A DNA stretch of 64,000 nt from Piscinibacter sp. (GCA_016706565.1 JADJJI010000011.1:1-64000), one strand, 5' to 3'; positions 46,098-55,260 are shown, numbered from the stretch's first letter. Numbers and translations are program-made. The notes: generated by a model from the sequence alone, not told the origin.

Positions 46098-46135
46098 GGC
46101 CTGTGCGCACGAGCGGCGCGCACGGGCCCTTTTTC
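46098..46135 (+). terminator. Intra-operon terminator/attenuator between ytfQ and ytfR
   Basis: GGCCTGTGCGC and GCGCACGGGCC form an 11-bp stem (one T-G pair) with a loop of about 9 bases, followed by CTTTTTC. It should reduce readthrough from ytfQ into ytfR, matching the arrangement found in chvE-gguA. Confidence 0.8.
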
Positions 46136-46138
46136 ACG

Positions 46139-47662
46139 ATGAGCACCGCACCCGAACCTGTCCTCGACCTGATCGGCATCGGCAAGTCCTTCGTCGGCGT
46201 CACGGCGCTGCAGGACGCGCGGCTGCGCCTGTGGCCGGGCGAGGTGCACGCGCTGATGGGCCAGAACGGCGCGGGCAAGTCGACGCTGATCAAGGTGCTC
46301 ACCGGCGTGCACCCGGCCGACAGCGGCACGATGCGACTGGCCGGCCGCGAGATCCGCCCCGAGTCGCCGCAGGCCGCGCAGGCGCTGGGCATCGCCACCG
46401 TCTACCAGGAGGTCAACCTCTGCCCCAACCTCTCGGTGGCGGAGAACATCCTCGCCGGCCGCATGCCGCGGCGCTGGGGCTGGATCGACTGGGGCGCGGT
46501 GCGCCGCCTGGCGCTGGCCAGCCTCGAGCCGCTGCAGATCGAGCTGGACCCCGATCGCACGCTCGGCGAATACCCGGTGGCCGTGCAGCAGATGGTGGCG
46601 ATCGCGCGTGCCGTCAGCCAGGACGCGCGGCTGCTCATCCTCGACGAGCCGACCTCCAGCCTCGACGAGGCCGAGACCGAGCGCCTGTTCACGGTGATGC
46701 GCCGGCTCAAGGCGCGCGGCGTCGCGATCCTGTTCGTCACCCACTTTCTTGAGCAGGCCTATGCCATGGCCGACCGCATCACGGTGATGCGCAACGGCCG
46801 AGTGGTCGGCGAACACCCCAGCGCCGAGCTGTCGCGGCTGCAACTGGTCAGCCTGATGGTCGGGCGCACGCTCGAAGCGGCGGACCTGGCCGGAGCGCGC
46901 GCGCCCACCGCGCAGCCGAGCGCGCTGATGCAGGCGCGCAGCCTCGGCCGGCGCGGCAGCCTGCAGCCGCTGGATCTCACCATCAACAGCGGCGAGGTGC
47001 TCGGCCTGGCCGGGCTGCTGGGCTCCGGCCGCACCGAGGCGGCGCGGCTGCTGTCCGGCGCCGACCGCGCCGACAGCGGCGAGATCCGGCTCGACGATGC
47101 GCCGCTGCGGCTGCATTCGCCGCGCGACGCTCTGAACGCTGGCATCGCTTTCTGCCCCGAGGAACGCAAGACCGAGGGCATCGTCGCCGAACTCAGCGTG
47201 CGCGAGAACATCGTGCTGGCATTGCAGGCGCGTCGCGGTGTGTTCCGCCATCTCGGCGCCCGCGAGCAGCGCGAACTGGCCGAGCGCTACATCGCCGCCC
47301 TGGGCATCAAGACGGCGGATGCCGAAACGCCGATCGGCCAGCTCTCCGGCGGCAACCAGCAGAAGGCCATCATCGCGCGCTGGCTGGCCACGCAGCCGCG
47401 CCTGCTCATCCTCGACGAGCCGACGCGCGGCATCGACGTCGCGGCCAAGCAGGAGATCATGGAGCGCGTGCTCGCGCTGTGCAGCGAGGGCCTGGCGATC
47501 GTGTTCATCTCCGCCGAGCTGGAAGAGGTGCTGCACACCAGCCATCGCATCGTGGTGCTGCGCGACCGCCGCAAGGTGGCCGAACTGCCGGCCGAGACGC
47601 TCGACGAGGCGGGTCTGCTGCGCATCATTGCCGGCCATGATGCTGCCGAGGTGGCTGCATGA
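46139..47662 (+). CDS. ytfR: Sugar ABC transporter ATP-binding protein YtfR
   Basis: 507 residues with two ATPase halves. First half: Walker A GQNGAGKST, VYQEVNLCPNLSVAENI, signature region YPVAVQQMVAIARAV and Walker B LLILDEPTSSLDE. Second half: degenerate Walker A GLLGSGRTEA, LSGGNQQKAIIARWL and LLILDEPTRGIDVAAKQEI. The CPNLSVAENILAGR wording is characteristic of YtfR. It drives uptake with YtfT and YjfF. ATG at 46139 directly follows the hairpin; the stop overlaps ytfT (ATGA). Confidence 0.95.
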   Translation: MSTAPEPVLDLIGIGKSFVGVTALQDARLRLWPGEVHALMGQNGAGKSTLIKVLTGVHPADSGTMRLAGREIRPESPQAAQALGIATVYQEVNLCPNLSVAENILAGRMPRRWGWIDWGAVRRLALASLEPLQIELDPDRTLGEYPVAVQQMVAIARAVSQDARLLILDEPTSSLDEAETERLFTVMRRLKARGVAILFVTHFLEQAYAMADRITVMRNGRVVGEHPSAELSRLQLVSLMVGRTLEAADLAGARAPTAQPSALMQARSLGRRGSLQPLDLTINSGEVLGLAGLLGSGRTEAARLLSGADRADSGEIRLDDAPLRLHSPRDALNAGIAFCPEERKTEGIVAELSVRENIVLALQARRGVFRHLGAREQRELAERYIAALGIKTADAETPIGQLSGGNQQKAIIARWLATQPRLLILDEPTRGIDVAAKQEIMERVLALCSEGLAIVFISAELEEVLHTSHRIVVLRDRRKVAELPAETLDEAGLLRIIAGHDAAEVAA

Positions 47663-48699
47663 GCCTGAGCGGCCGCATCCAGGCTCTCACGCGCAGCGCG
47701 CAGTTCTGGCCGGCGCTCGTGCTGCTGCTGCTGCTGGCGGCCAACGGCGTGCTCAACCCGCAGTTCTTCGCGCTCACCTGGCGCGACGGGCACCTGTACG
47801 GCGCGCTCATCGACATCCTCAACCGCGCCGCGCCGCTGATGACGGTGGCGCTGGGCATGACGGTGGTGATCGCCACACGCGGCATCGACATCTCGGTGGG
47901 CGCGGTGGTGGCCATCGCGGCGGCGGTGGCGGCCTCGCTGATCGGCGGCAAGCTGGTCATCGTCGACGGCCAGCAGATCCACGCGCCGAGCGTCGCCATG
48001 CCGCTGGCGCTGCTCGCCGCGCTGGCGGCCGCCGCGCTGTGCGGCCTGTTCAACGGCGTGCTGGTGGCCAGCGTGGGCATCCAGCCGATCATCGCCACGC
48101 TGATCCTGATGGTGGCCGGGCGCGGCATCGCGCAGCTCATCACCGGCGGGCAGATCATCACCATCTACCACCCGCCCTATTTCTTCATCGGCGCCGGCCA
48201 CCTGCTCGGCCTGCCGTTCGCGCTGTGGCTGGTGGCCGCGCTGCTGGCGTTGATGGCGTGGCTGAAGCACCGCACCGCGCTGGGCCTGTTCATCCAGGCC
48301 AGCGGCGGCAACCCGGCGGCGGCGCGGCTGTCGGGCATCAACGCACGCGGGCTGCTCATCGCCGTGTATGCCTTCTGCGGCCTGACCGCCGGTATCGCCG
48401 GGCTGATGATCAGCTCGAACGTGAAGAGCGCCGACGGCAACAACGCCGGGCAGCTGCTCGAGCTCGACGCGATCCTTGCCGTCACGCTGGGCGGCACCTC
48501 GCTGCTCGGCGGGCGCTTCAGCCTGCGCGGCAGCGTGCTCGGCGCGCTGATCATCCAGACGCTGACGACCAGCATCTACTCGCTGGGCGTTCCGCCCGAG
48601 ATCAACCTCGTCGTCAAAGCGGTGGTGGTGTTCGCGGTGTGCCTGGTGCAGTCGCCCGAGCTGCGCAGCTGGCTGACGAAGCGGCGGGTGGCGGCTTGA
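47659..48699 (+). CDS. ytfT: Sugar ABC transporter permease YtfT
   Basis: 346 residues, about nine membrane segments. CUT2 landmarks: VALGMTVVIATRGIDISVGAVVAIAAAV, SVGIQPIIATLILMVAGRGIAQLITGGQI, FIQASGGNPAAARLSGINARG and ELDAILAVTLGGTSLLGGRFSLRGSVLGALIIQTL. It pairs with YjfF as the heterodimeric channel. Start codon overlaps the ytfR stop. Confidence 0.94.
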   Translation: MSLSGRIQALTRSAQFWPALVLLLLLAANGVLNPQFFALTWRDGHLYGALIDILNRAAPLMTVALGMTVVIATRGIDISVGAVVAIAAAVAASLIGGKLVIVDGQQIHAPSVAMPLALLAALAAAALCGLFNGVLVASVGIQPIIATLILMVAGRGIAQLITGGQIITIYHPPYFFIGAGHLLGLPFALWLVAALLALMAWLKHRTALGLFIQASGGNPAAARLSGINARGLLIAVYAFCGLTAGIAGLMISSNVKSADGNNAGQLLELDAILAVTLGGTSLLGGRFSLRGSVLGALIIQTLTTSIYSLGVPPEINLVVKAVVVFAVCLVQSPELRSWLTKRRVAA

Positions 48700-48704
48700 A
48701 GCTC

Positions 48705-49688
48705 ATGCCGAGGCTGAACGCGCAGACGCTGCCGAGTTGGGTGGCGGTGCTGCTCTTCGTGGCCATGTTCGCGGCGGGCTCGTTCGCCTACCGCGGCTTC
48801 TTCTCCGGCCAGGTGCTGCTGAACCTGCTGATCGACAACGCCTTCCTGCTGGTGGTGGCGATCGGCATGACCTTCGTGATCCTGTCCGGCGGCATCGACC
48901 TCTCGGTGGGCTCGGTCGTGGCGCTCACGACCATGGTGCTGGCCTGGGGCGTGGAGCGCGCGCAGCTGCCGCCGTTGCTGATGATCACGCTGGTGCTCGC
49001 TGGCGGCACGCTGTTCGGCGCGGCGATGGGCTTCGTGATCCAGACCTTCCAGATCCCCGCCTTCATCGTCACGCTGGCCGGCATGTTCCTCGCGCGCGGC
49101 CTGTGCTACCTGATCAGCATCGACTCGATCGCCATCTCCGAGCCCACGCTCACGGCCTGGTCGCAGGCGCGCCTGCCGCTGGGCGGGCTCGGCGAGGTCT
49201 CGCCCGGGGTGGTGGTGGCCGCGCTGGTGCTCGCCGCGGCGGTGTGGCTGGCGCACGGCACGCCGTTCGGCCGCGCGGTCTACGCCGTCGGCGGCAACGA
49301 GCGATCGGCGCTGCTGATGGGCCTGCCGGTGGCGCGCACGCGCATCGCGGTGTATGCGCTCAGTGGCGCCTGCTCGGCGCTCGGTGGCGTGCTGTTCGCG
49401 ATCTACACGCTGTCGGGCTACGGGCTGCATGCCCAGGGCCTGGAGCTCGACGCGATCGCCGCCACGGTGATCGGCGGCGCGCTGCTGACCGGCGGTGTCG
49501 GCTACGTGATGGGCACGCTCACCGGCGTGCTGATGCTCGGCGTGATCCAGACGCTGATCAGCTTCGACGGGACGCTCAGCTCCTGGTGGACGCGCATCGT
49601 CATCGGTGCGCTTCTCGGCGTGTTCTGCGTGCTGCAGCGGGGCATGGAGTTGGCACATCGCGGACGCGGAGCTGGGGTGCCGGGGTAG
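48705..49688 (+). CDS. yjfF: Sugar ABC transporter permease YjfF
   Basis: 327 residues. Landmarks: VVAIGMTFVILSGGIDLSVGSVVALTTMVLA, FQIPAFIVTLAGMFLARGLCYLISIDSI, GRAVYAVGGNERSALLMGLPVARTR and ELDAIAATVIGGALLTGGVGYVMGTLTGVLMLGVIQTLISF, all in the order seen in YjfF. Start at ATG 48705, 5 bases after ytfT; a TTG overlapping the ytfT stop at 48696 is an alternative. Last gene of the transporter; repeat B follows. Confidence 0.93.
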   Translation: MPRLNAQTLPSWVAVLLFVAMFAAGSFAYRGFFSGQVLLNLLIDNAFLLVVAIGMTFVILSGGIDLSVGSVVALTTMVLAWGVERAQLPPLLMITLVLAGGTLFGAAMGFVIQTFQIPAFIVTLAGMFLARGLCYLISIDSIAISEPTLTAWSQARLPLGGLGEVSPGVVVAALVLAAAVWLAHGTPFGRAVYAVGGNERSALLMGLPVARTRIAVYALSGACSALGGVLFAIYTLSGYGLHAQGLELDAIAATVIGGALLTGGVGYVMGTLTGVLMLGVIQTLISFDGTLSSWWTRIVIGALLGVFCVLQRGMELAHRGRGAGVPG

Positions 49689-49728
49689 GTCGAGCCGGTT
49701 CAAGGCGGACCGCTGGGCGTGGTCGGGA

Positions 49729-50105
49729 GCGGCTTTCGGCCCGTTGCTGACGCTCGCTCTTGCCTGGCTCGCGCATCGCGGCAGGCGCTGCCCGCGGGGG
49801 GCTCATGCTGTGGCGGTCGGCGCTGTGCGCCGACTCCACTGCGATGCTCGCGCCAGGGTCGTGCCGCAGAACTCACTACGCTCCCTGCGGTCGCTGCGTT
49901 CGAACAGCCGCGGCAAGTCAGACCACGAAGCGCGCTCACGCGCGCCGACCCTGGCGCTGCGCTTCTCGTCGCCACAGAAATCGCCCCCCGCGGGCAGCAC
50001 CTGCCGCGAAGTCCACCGGTGGTTCTGCTCGCCTTGCGTGCCTTTGCCGCGCCACCCAAGACCCGCACAGCAGACATCGAAAGTCAGCAACGGGCCGCGA
50101 GCTGC
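49729..50105. repeat. Intergenic palindromic repeat, copy B (short form)
   Basis: The 520 bases between yjfF and the SDR gene contain no credible gene. A 377-bp element is bounded by inverted repeats at 49729-49751 (GCGGCTTTCGGCCCGTTGCTGAC) and 50083-50105. Its body is nearly identical to the left half of copy A (14084-14400) plus the last roughly 60 bases of copy A. The inner 26-bp inverted pair is at 49777-49802 and 49983-50008. Confidence 0.82.
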
Positions 50106-50208
50106 CGGCCAGCGGGGCTCACCGCGCGGCGCCGCACCGCTTGCAGCCTGGCGGCGTCGCCGGGCCGCTCGATAATCGCCCTCTGTCCGTTTCTGAAGCG
50201 AGCACCCC

Positions 50209-50949
50209 ATGCGACTGCAAGGCAAGGCCGCCATCGTCACCGGCGGAGGTTCCGGCTTCGGCGAGGGCATCGTGAGGAAGTTCGTCGCCGAGGGCGCGAA
50301 GGTGCTGATCGCCGACCGTGATGAAGCCGCCGCGAAACGCGTGGCCGACGCCACCGGTGCCCGGTGGCTGCGCGTGGACGTGAGCCGCGCCGACGACGTG
50401 AAGGAGATGGCCGATGCCGCCTTCGCGCATTTCGGCGCGCTCGACATCCTGGTCAACAACGCCGGCATCGGCCATCTGCCGCAGCCGCTCGAGGGGCTGC
50501 CCGAAGACGACTTCGACCGCATCGTTGCGGTCAACATGAAGGCGATCTACCTGGCCGCAAAGGAGATCGTGCCGCGCATGAAGGCGGCCAGCCGGGGTGT
50601 CATCCTGAACATGGCCAGCACCGCCGGCGTGAGCCCACGTCCGCGGCTGACCTGGTACAACGCCAGCAAGGGCTGGGTGATCACCGCCACGCGTTCGATG
50701 GCCGTCGAACTCGCGCCCTTCGGCATCCGTGTCGTCGCGCTCAACCCGGTGGCCGGCGAGACGCCGCTGCTGGCCACCTTCATGGGCGAAGACACGCCGG
50801 CGATGCGCGCCAAGTTCCTCGCCACCATCCCGATCGGCCGCTTCTCCACGCCCGAGGACCTGGGCAACGCAGCCTGCTTCCTGTGCAGCGACGAGGCCGC
50901 GATGATCACCGGCGTGGCGATGGAGGTCGACGGCGGCCGTTGCATCTAG
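50209..50949 (+). CDS. SDR-family oxidoreductase
   Basis: 246 residues of the classical SDR type. NAD(P) motif TGGGSGFG (11-18), NNAGIG (83-88), catalytic Ser137, Tyr150 and Lys154 (YNASK), ending in [12 protein letters not shown]. Resembles glucose/sorbitol-type and 3-oxoacyl-type dehydrogenases; substrate unproven. Proximity to the sugar cluster suggests a sugar or polyol, but repeat B separates them. Stop overlaps the convergent ATPase stop by 3-4 bases. Confidence 0.88.
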   Translation: MRLQGKAAIVTGGGSGFGEGIVRKFVAEGAKVLIADRDEAAAKRVADATGARWLRVDVSRADDVKEMADAAFAHFGALDILVNNAGIGHLPQPLEGLPEDDFDRIVAVNMKAIYLAAKEIVPRMKAASRGVILNMASTAGVSPRPRLTWYNASKGWVITATRSMAVELAPFGIRVVALNPVAGETPLLATFMGEDTPAMRAKFLATIPIGRFSTPEDLGNAACFLCSDEAAMITGVAMEVDGGRCI

Positions 50950-51686
50950 TGCAGGGCGGACAGGAACTGCTGCAGCTCCGGCGTCTGCGGCGCGCCGAAC
51001 AGTTGCGCCGGCGGCCCCATCTCGTGGATGCGCCCGGCGTGCATGAACACCACGCGGTCGCTGACCTTGCGCGCGAAGTTCATCTCGTGCGTGACCATCA
51101 ACAGCGTCATGCCTTCCTCGGCCAGGCCCTCGACGACACGCAGCACCTCGCCGACGAGCTCCGGGTCGAGCGCGGATGTGATCTCGTCGCACAGCATCAC
51201 GCTGGGCGCCATGGCCAGCGCGCGGGCGATCGCCACGCGCTGCTGCTGGCCACCGGAGAGCTGGTCGGGCCAGGCGTCGAACTTCTCCGCCAGGCCGACG
51301 CGCGCGAGCAGCGTGCGTGCGCGCGCCTCGGCTTCTCCGCCGGACACGCTCTTGACCAGCGTCGGCGCCAGCATCACGTTGCGGCCGACGGTGAGGTGCG
51401 GGAACAGGTTGAAGCTCTGGAAGATCATGCCCACGTGCTGGCGCAGCGCGCGCATCGCCTTAGCATCGCCGTGGCGCAGCGGCTGACCGTCGACCTCGAG
51501 CGCGCCGTCCTGGAATTCCTCCAGCCCGTTAATGCAACGCAGCAGCGTGCTCTTGCCCGAGCCGCTCTTGCCGATGATGGCGATCACCTCGCCGCGCTTC
51601 ACCTCGAGGTCGATGCCCTTGAGCACCTCGTTTTCGCCGAAGCGCTTGCGCAGGGCGCTGACTTTGACAATCGGGTCAGTGGCCAC
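50946..51686 (-). CDS. Polar amino-acid ABC transporter ATP-binding protein
   Basis: 246 residues from a GTG. Walker [11 protein letters not shown]-loop [23 protein letters not shown], signature [15 protein letters not shown], Walker [21 protein letters not shown]. The FNLFPH stretch and SALDPE(L/M)V wording are typical of GlnQ/HisP ATPases. It overlaps the end of the second permease gene by 11 bases and is the last gene of a four-gene operon (binding protein, permease, permease, ATPase). Confidence 0.94.
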   Translation of the reverse strand: MATDPIVKVSALRKRFGENEVLKGIDLEVKRGEVIAIIGKSGSGKSTLLRCINGLEEFQDGALEVDGQPLRHGDAKAMRALRQHVGMIFQSFNLFPHLTVGRNVMLAPTLVKSVSGGEAEARARTLLARVGLAEKFDAWPDQLSGGQQQRVAIARALAMAPSVMLCDEITSALDPELVGEVLRVVEGLAEEGMTLLMVTHEMNFARKVSDRVVFMHAGRIHEMGPPAQLFGAPQTPELQQFLSALH

Positions 51687-52326
51687 GGCGCAGGGTCCTT
51701 TCGAGTCGGCGGCTCCAGGCCGAGATCGGCCAGCACAGCAGGAAGTACATCAGCGCCACGCAGGCGTAGACGGTGAAGGGGCGGAAGGTGGCGTTGGTGA
51801 TCATCGTGCCGGCCTTGGTCAGCTCGATGAAGCCGATCACCGACGCCAGCGCCGTGCCCTTGATCACCTGCACGAGAAAACCCACCGTCGGCGGCAGCGC
51901 GATGCGCAGCGCCTGCGGGCCGATGACGTGGCGCATGGTCTCGCCGAAACTCATCGCCAGGCTCGCCGCCGCCTCCCACTGGCCTTTCGGCACGGCGTTG
52001 ACGCAGCCGCGCCAGATCTCGGTGAGGAAGGCGCTGGTGTACAGCGTCAGCGCCAGCGCCGCGGCCAGCCAGGCCGGCACGTTGACGCCGAACAGCGCCA
52101 GGCCGAAGTAGGCGAGGAACAGCTGCATCAGCAGCGGCGTGCCCTGGAACAGCTGCACGTAAGCGGACACGCCGGCCTGCGCGCCGCGCAGCTTCGCCAG
52201 CCGCGCGAGCAGCAGCGCCATCGCCACCAGCCCGCCGCCGACGAAGGCCACCAGCGACAGCAGCACCGTCCAGCGCGCCGCCATCAGCAGGTTGCGGAAG
52301 ATGTCCCAGAGGCTGAAGTCGACCAT
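51676..52326 (-). CDS. Polar amino-acid ABC transporter permease (second)
   Basis: 216 residues with about five membrane segments. HisMQ-type landmarks: LFQGTPLLMQLFLAYFGLALFG, YTSAFLTEIWRGCVNAVPKGQWEAAASLAMSFGETMRHVIGPQALRIALPP (EAA coupling loop) and VIKGTALASVIGFIELTKAG. It forms a heterodimer with the preceding permease. 25 bases separate the two genes, and the gap plus the previous stop contain a small tandem repeat. Confidence 0.93.
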   Translation of the reverse strand: MVDFSLWDIFRNLLMAARWTVLLSLVAFVGGGLVAMALLLARLAKLRGAQAGVSAYVQLFQGTPLLMQLFLAYFGLALFGVNVPAWLAAALALTLYTSAFLTEIWRGCVNAVPKGQWEAAASLAMSFGETMRHVIGPQALRIALPPTVGFLVQVIKGTALASVIGFIELTKAGTMITNATFRPFTVYACVALMYFLLCWPISAWSRRLERTLRRGH

Positions 52327-52337
52327 GTCGGCGGCTT

Positions 52338-52361
52338 AGCGACTCAGCGACTCAGCGACTC
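52338..52361. repeat. Three tandem copies of an 8-bp unit at a permease stop codon
   Basis: AGCGACTC occurs three times in perfect tandem and straddles the stop codon of the upstream permease gene. A change in copy number shifts the frame and would alter the end of that protein and its spacing to the next gene. Confidence 0.8.
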
Positions 52362-53026
52362 TGCGGCACGCGGCCGAAGATCCACTTCGGGCCGAGCCAG
52401 TTCAGCGTCTGGCGCAGCAGCACCGACAGCGCGAGGTAGATCGCCGTGGCGACGATGAAGGATTCGAAGGCGCGGAAGTTGCGGCTCTGGATCAGGTTGG
52501 CGAAGTAGCTCAGCTCCTGCGCGGCGATCTGGCCGCACACCGCCGAACCGAGCATGACGATGACGATCTGGCTGGTCATCGCCGGCCACACGCGCGCCAG
52601 CGCCGGCGGCAGCACGACGCGCAGGAACACCTGCGCCTCGCTCATCGCCAGGCTGCGCGCCGCCTCGATCTGGCCGCGCGGCGTGCCCTCGATGCCGGCG
52701 CGCGCGATCTCGGCGGCGTAGGCGCCCAGGTTCACGACCATCGCGATCACCGAGGCGATCTCCGGATTGAGCTTGACGCCCAGGCTGGGCAGCCCGAAGA
52801 AGATAAAGAACAGCTGCACGATGAAAGGCGTGTTCCGGATCAGCTCGACATAGACGCCGACGATGGCGCGCAGCCACGCCGGCCCCCAGGCGCGCGCCCA
52901 GCCGCAGGCCACGCCCAGGCCGACGCCGAGCACCGCCGACACGGCCGTCAGCCCGAGCGTGAAGGCCGCGCCGCGCAGCAGCTGCGGCCATTCGGCGAGC
53001 ACCGCGCCGAAGTCGAGGCTGATCAC
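52352..53026 (-). CDS. Polar amino-acid ABC transporter permease (first)
   Basis: 224 residues from a GTG. Landmarks: YVELIRNTPFIVQLFFIFFGLPSLG, NLGAYAAEIARAGIEGTPRGQIEAARSLAMSEAQVFLRVVLPPALA (EAA loop) and MLGSAVCGQIAAQELSYFANLIQ. The RNTPFIVQ motif is the hallmark of HisM/HisQ/GlnP permeases. 13 bases after the binding-protein stop. The last residues (RVPQSR) are encoded by the 8-bp tandem repeat, so the C-terminus may vary. Confidence 0.93.
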   Translation of the reverse strand: MISLDFGAVLAEWPQLLRGAAFTLGLTAVSAVLGVGLGVACGWARAWGPAWLRAIVGVYVELIRNTPFIVQLFFIFFGLPSLGVKLNPEIASVIAMVVNLGAYAAEIARAGIEGTPRGQIEAARSLAMSEAQVFLRVVLPPALARVWPAMTSQIVIVMLGSAVCGQIAAQELSYFANLIQSRNFRAFESFIVATAIYLALSVLLRQTLNWLGPKWIFGRVPQSR

Positions 53027-53039
53027 GGTCGAACCGCGC

Positions 53040-53825
53040 TCAGTTCGGCAGTTCGCCGGCCGGGCGGCCCAGCCACTTCACCGCCATCTTGTCGATCTCG
53101 CCGCTGGCCTTGGCCGAGGCGATGATCTCGTTGACCTTGAGGCGCAACTTGTCCTCGCCCTTGGCCACGCCGATGAAGTTGGGTGAGTCCTTCAGCACGA
53201 ACTTGAATTCCGTGCCCAGCTGCGGGTTGCGCGCCATCATGTTGCCGGCCACCGAGGCGCCGGTGGCGATGGCCTGCACCTGGCCGGAGACGAAGGCCGA
53301 CACGGTGGCGTTGTTGTCTTCGAAGCGCTTCACGTCGGCGCTGGCCGGCACGATCTTGGAGAGCTCCATGTCCTCGATCGCACCGCGCGTCACACCCACG
53401 CTCTTGCCGGCCAGGTCGGCCGCGCCCTTGATGGCCACGCCCTTGGCGGCGAACACCGCCTGGAAGAAGGGCGAGTAGGCCGCGGTGAAGTCGATCACCT
53501 TCTCGCGCTCCGGGTTCTTTCCCAGCGTCGAGATGACCAGGTCGGCCTTCTTCGTCTGCAGGTAGGGGATGCGGTTGGCGCTGGTCACCGGCACCAGCTC
53601 GACCTTCACGCCGAGCTTCGCGGCGATCAGGTTGGCCATGTCGATGTCCAGGCCCTGCGGCTTCAGGTCGGTGCCGACGAAGCCGTAGGGCGGGAAGTCG
53701 GTCGGGATCGCGATGGTGATGAGCTTCTTCGCCATCACTTCGTCGAGCGCGGCCTGCGCGCGCGCTTCGCCGAAGGTGAGCAGGGCGGCGGCGCCGAGGG
53801 CGGCCAGGAGCGTGCGGCGGTACAT
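53040..53825 (-). CDS. Polar amino-acid ABC transporter substrate-binding protein
   Basis: 261 residues with a signal peptide (MYRRTLLAALGAAALLTFGEARAQA). Family-3 binding fold: ITIAIPTDFPPYGFVGTDLKPQGLDIDMANLIAAKLG, VTSANRIPYLQTKKADLVISTLGKNPEREKVIDFTAAY, and GKSVGVTRGAIEDMELSKIVPASADVKRFEDNNATVSAF. The DFPPYGF and NRIPYL segments indicate a polar or basic amino acid. First gene of the operon; divergent from the DsbA-like gene. Confidence 0.94.
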   Translation of the reverse strand: MYRRTLLAALGAAALLTFGEARAQAALDEVMAKKLITIAIPTDFPPYGFVGTDLKPQGLDIDMANLIAAKLGVKVELVPVTSANRIPYLQTKKADLVISTLGKNPEREKVIDFTAAYSPFFQAVFAAKGVAIKGAADLAGKSVGVTRGAIEDMELSKIVPASADVKRFEDNNATVSAFVSGQVQAIATGASVAGNMMARNPQLGTEFKFVLKDSPNFIGVAKGEDKLRLKVNEIIASAKASGEIDKMAVKWLGRPAGELPN

Positions 53826-53918
53826 GGTGGGGTCTCCTTTGTGGTGCGTGTCGAGCGATGCAGACCCTCGATCTGCAAGCACCGTGCCTGAGGCTCCTCA
53901 TCCCGATAGACTGGCGCC

Positions 53919-54584
53919 ATGAACACCGCCGCCCCCTCCCTGAAGATCGACTTCGTCTCGGACATCGTCTGCCCCTGGTGCGCCATCGGCCTGAGCGCGC
54001 TGGAGATCGCGCTGTCGCGGCTGGAGGGCGAGGTCGCCGTGCAGCTGCACTTCCAGCCCTTCGAGCTGCACCCGGACATGGGGCCCGAGGGCGCCGAGGT
54101 CGTGCCCTACCTGTCGAAGAAGTACGGCATGAGCGCCGAGCAGGTGGCGCAGAACCAGCAGAACATCGCCGTGCGCGGCGCTGCGGTGGGCTTCGAGTTC
54201 CGCATGGATCGGCGCAGCCGGACCTACAACACCTTCGACGCGCACCGCCTGCTGCACTGGGCAGAGCTGGAAGGTTCGGCTGCGCAGCAGCGTGCGCTCA
54301 AGCATGCGCTGTTGCGCGCCCACTTCACCGAGGGCGAGAACCCGGGCGCGCGCGAGGTGCTGCTCGCCTGCGCGGCGCAGGCGGGGCTGGACGCCGAGCG
54401 TGCGGCCGAGGTGGTGGACACGGGCGAGTACGCCGACGCGGTGCGCGAGCGCGAACGCCTCTACCTCGACGCCGGTATCCACTCGGTGCCGGCGGTGATC
54501 ATCAACGACCGGCACCTGATCGCGGGCGGGCAACCGCCCGAGGTCTTCGAGCAGGCCTTGCGGCAGATCGCTGCCGAGTCCTGA
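53919..54584 (+). CDS. DsbA-family oxidoreductase, FrnE-like
   Basis: 221 residues, no signal peptide. The thioredoxin-fold active site is CPWC (Cys18, Cys21) in DFVSDIVCPWCAIGLSALE, and a long helical insertion follows. The cis-Pro side is GIHSVPAVIINDRHLIAGGQPPEVFEQAL. FrnE proteins are cytosolic disulfide isomerase/oxidases linked to oxidative stress. The stop shares bases with the response-regulator start (TGATG), so it is co-translated with the two-component system, which may therefore respond to redox or envelope stress. Confidence 0.92.
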   Translation: MNTAAPSLKIDFVSDIVCPWCAIGLSALEIALSRLEGEVAVQLHFQPFELHPDMGPEGAEVVPYLSKKYGMSAEQVAQNQQNIAVRGAAVGFEFRMDRRSRTYNTFDAHRLLHWAELEGSAAQQRALKHALLRAHFTEGENPGAREVLLACAAQAGLDAERAAEVVDTGEYADAVRERERLYLDAGIHSVPAVIINDRHLIAGGQPPEVFEQALRQIAAES

Positions 54585-55260
54585 TGCGCGTGCTCGTCGT
54601 CGAAGACGACCCCCTGCTCGGCGAGGCCCTGGCCGCCGGCTTGCGCCAGCGCCAGCACGTGGTCGACTGGTTCCGCGACGGCACGCGGGCGCACGCGGCG
54701 CTGGTCGACGTGCCCTACGACGCGGTAGTGCTCGACCTCGGCCTGCCCGGTGGCGACGGCATGCGCTGGTTGCGCCAGTGGCGCGGCGAAGGCCGCACGA
54801 TGCCGGTGCTCATCCTCACCGCGCGCGACGGCGTGCAGGACCGCATCGCCGGCCTGGATGCCGGTGCCGACGACTACCTGGTCAAGCCGATCACGCTGGA
54901 CGAGTTGGCCGCGCGGCTGCGTGCGCTGGCGCGTCGCAGCAGTGGCCGGGCCGAGAGCGTGTGGCGACATGGCGCGCTGGCCTACGACCCGGCGGGCCGC
55001 AGCGTGCAATGGCAGGGCGCGCCGGTGGACCTGACCGCGCGCGAACTCGCGCTGCTCGAGGCGCTGATGGCGCACCCGAACCGCATCCTGTCGAAGGCGC
55101 AGTTGCAGGAGAAGCTCTACGACTGGGGCGAGTCATTGGAGAGCAACACGCTCGAGGTGCATGTGCACCACCTGCGCCGCAAACTCGCCCGCGACGTCAT
55201 CCGCACGGTGCGCGGCGTGGGCTACGCGCTCGGGCCGGCCGAGGGCGCGGAGGACACCCA

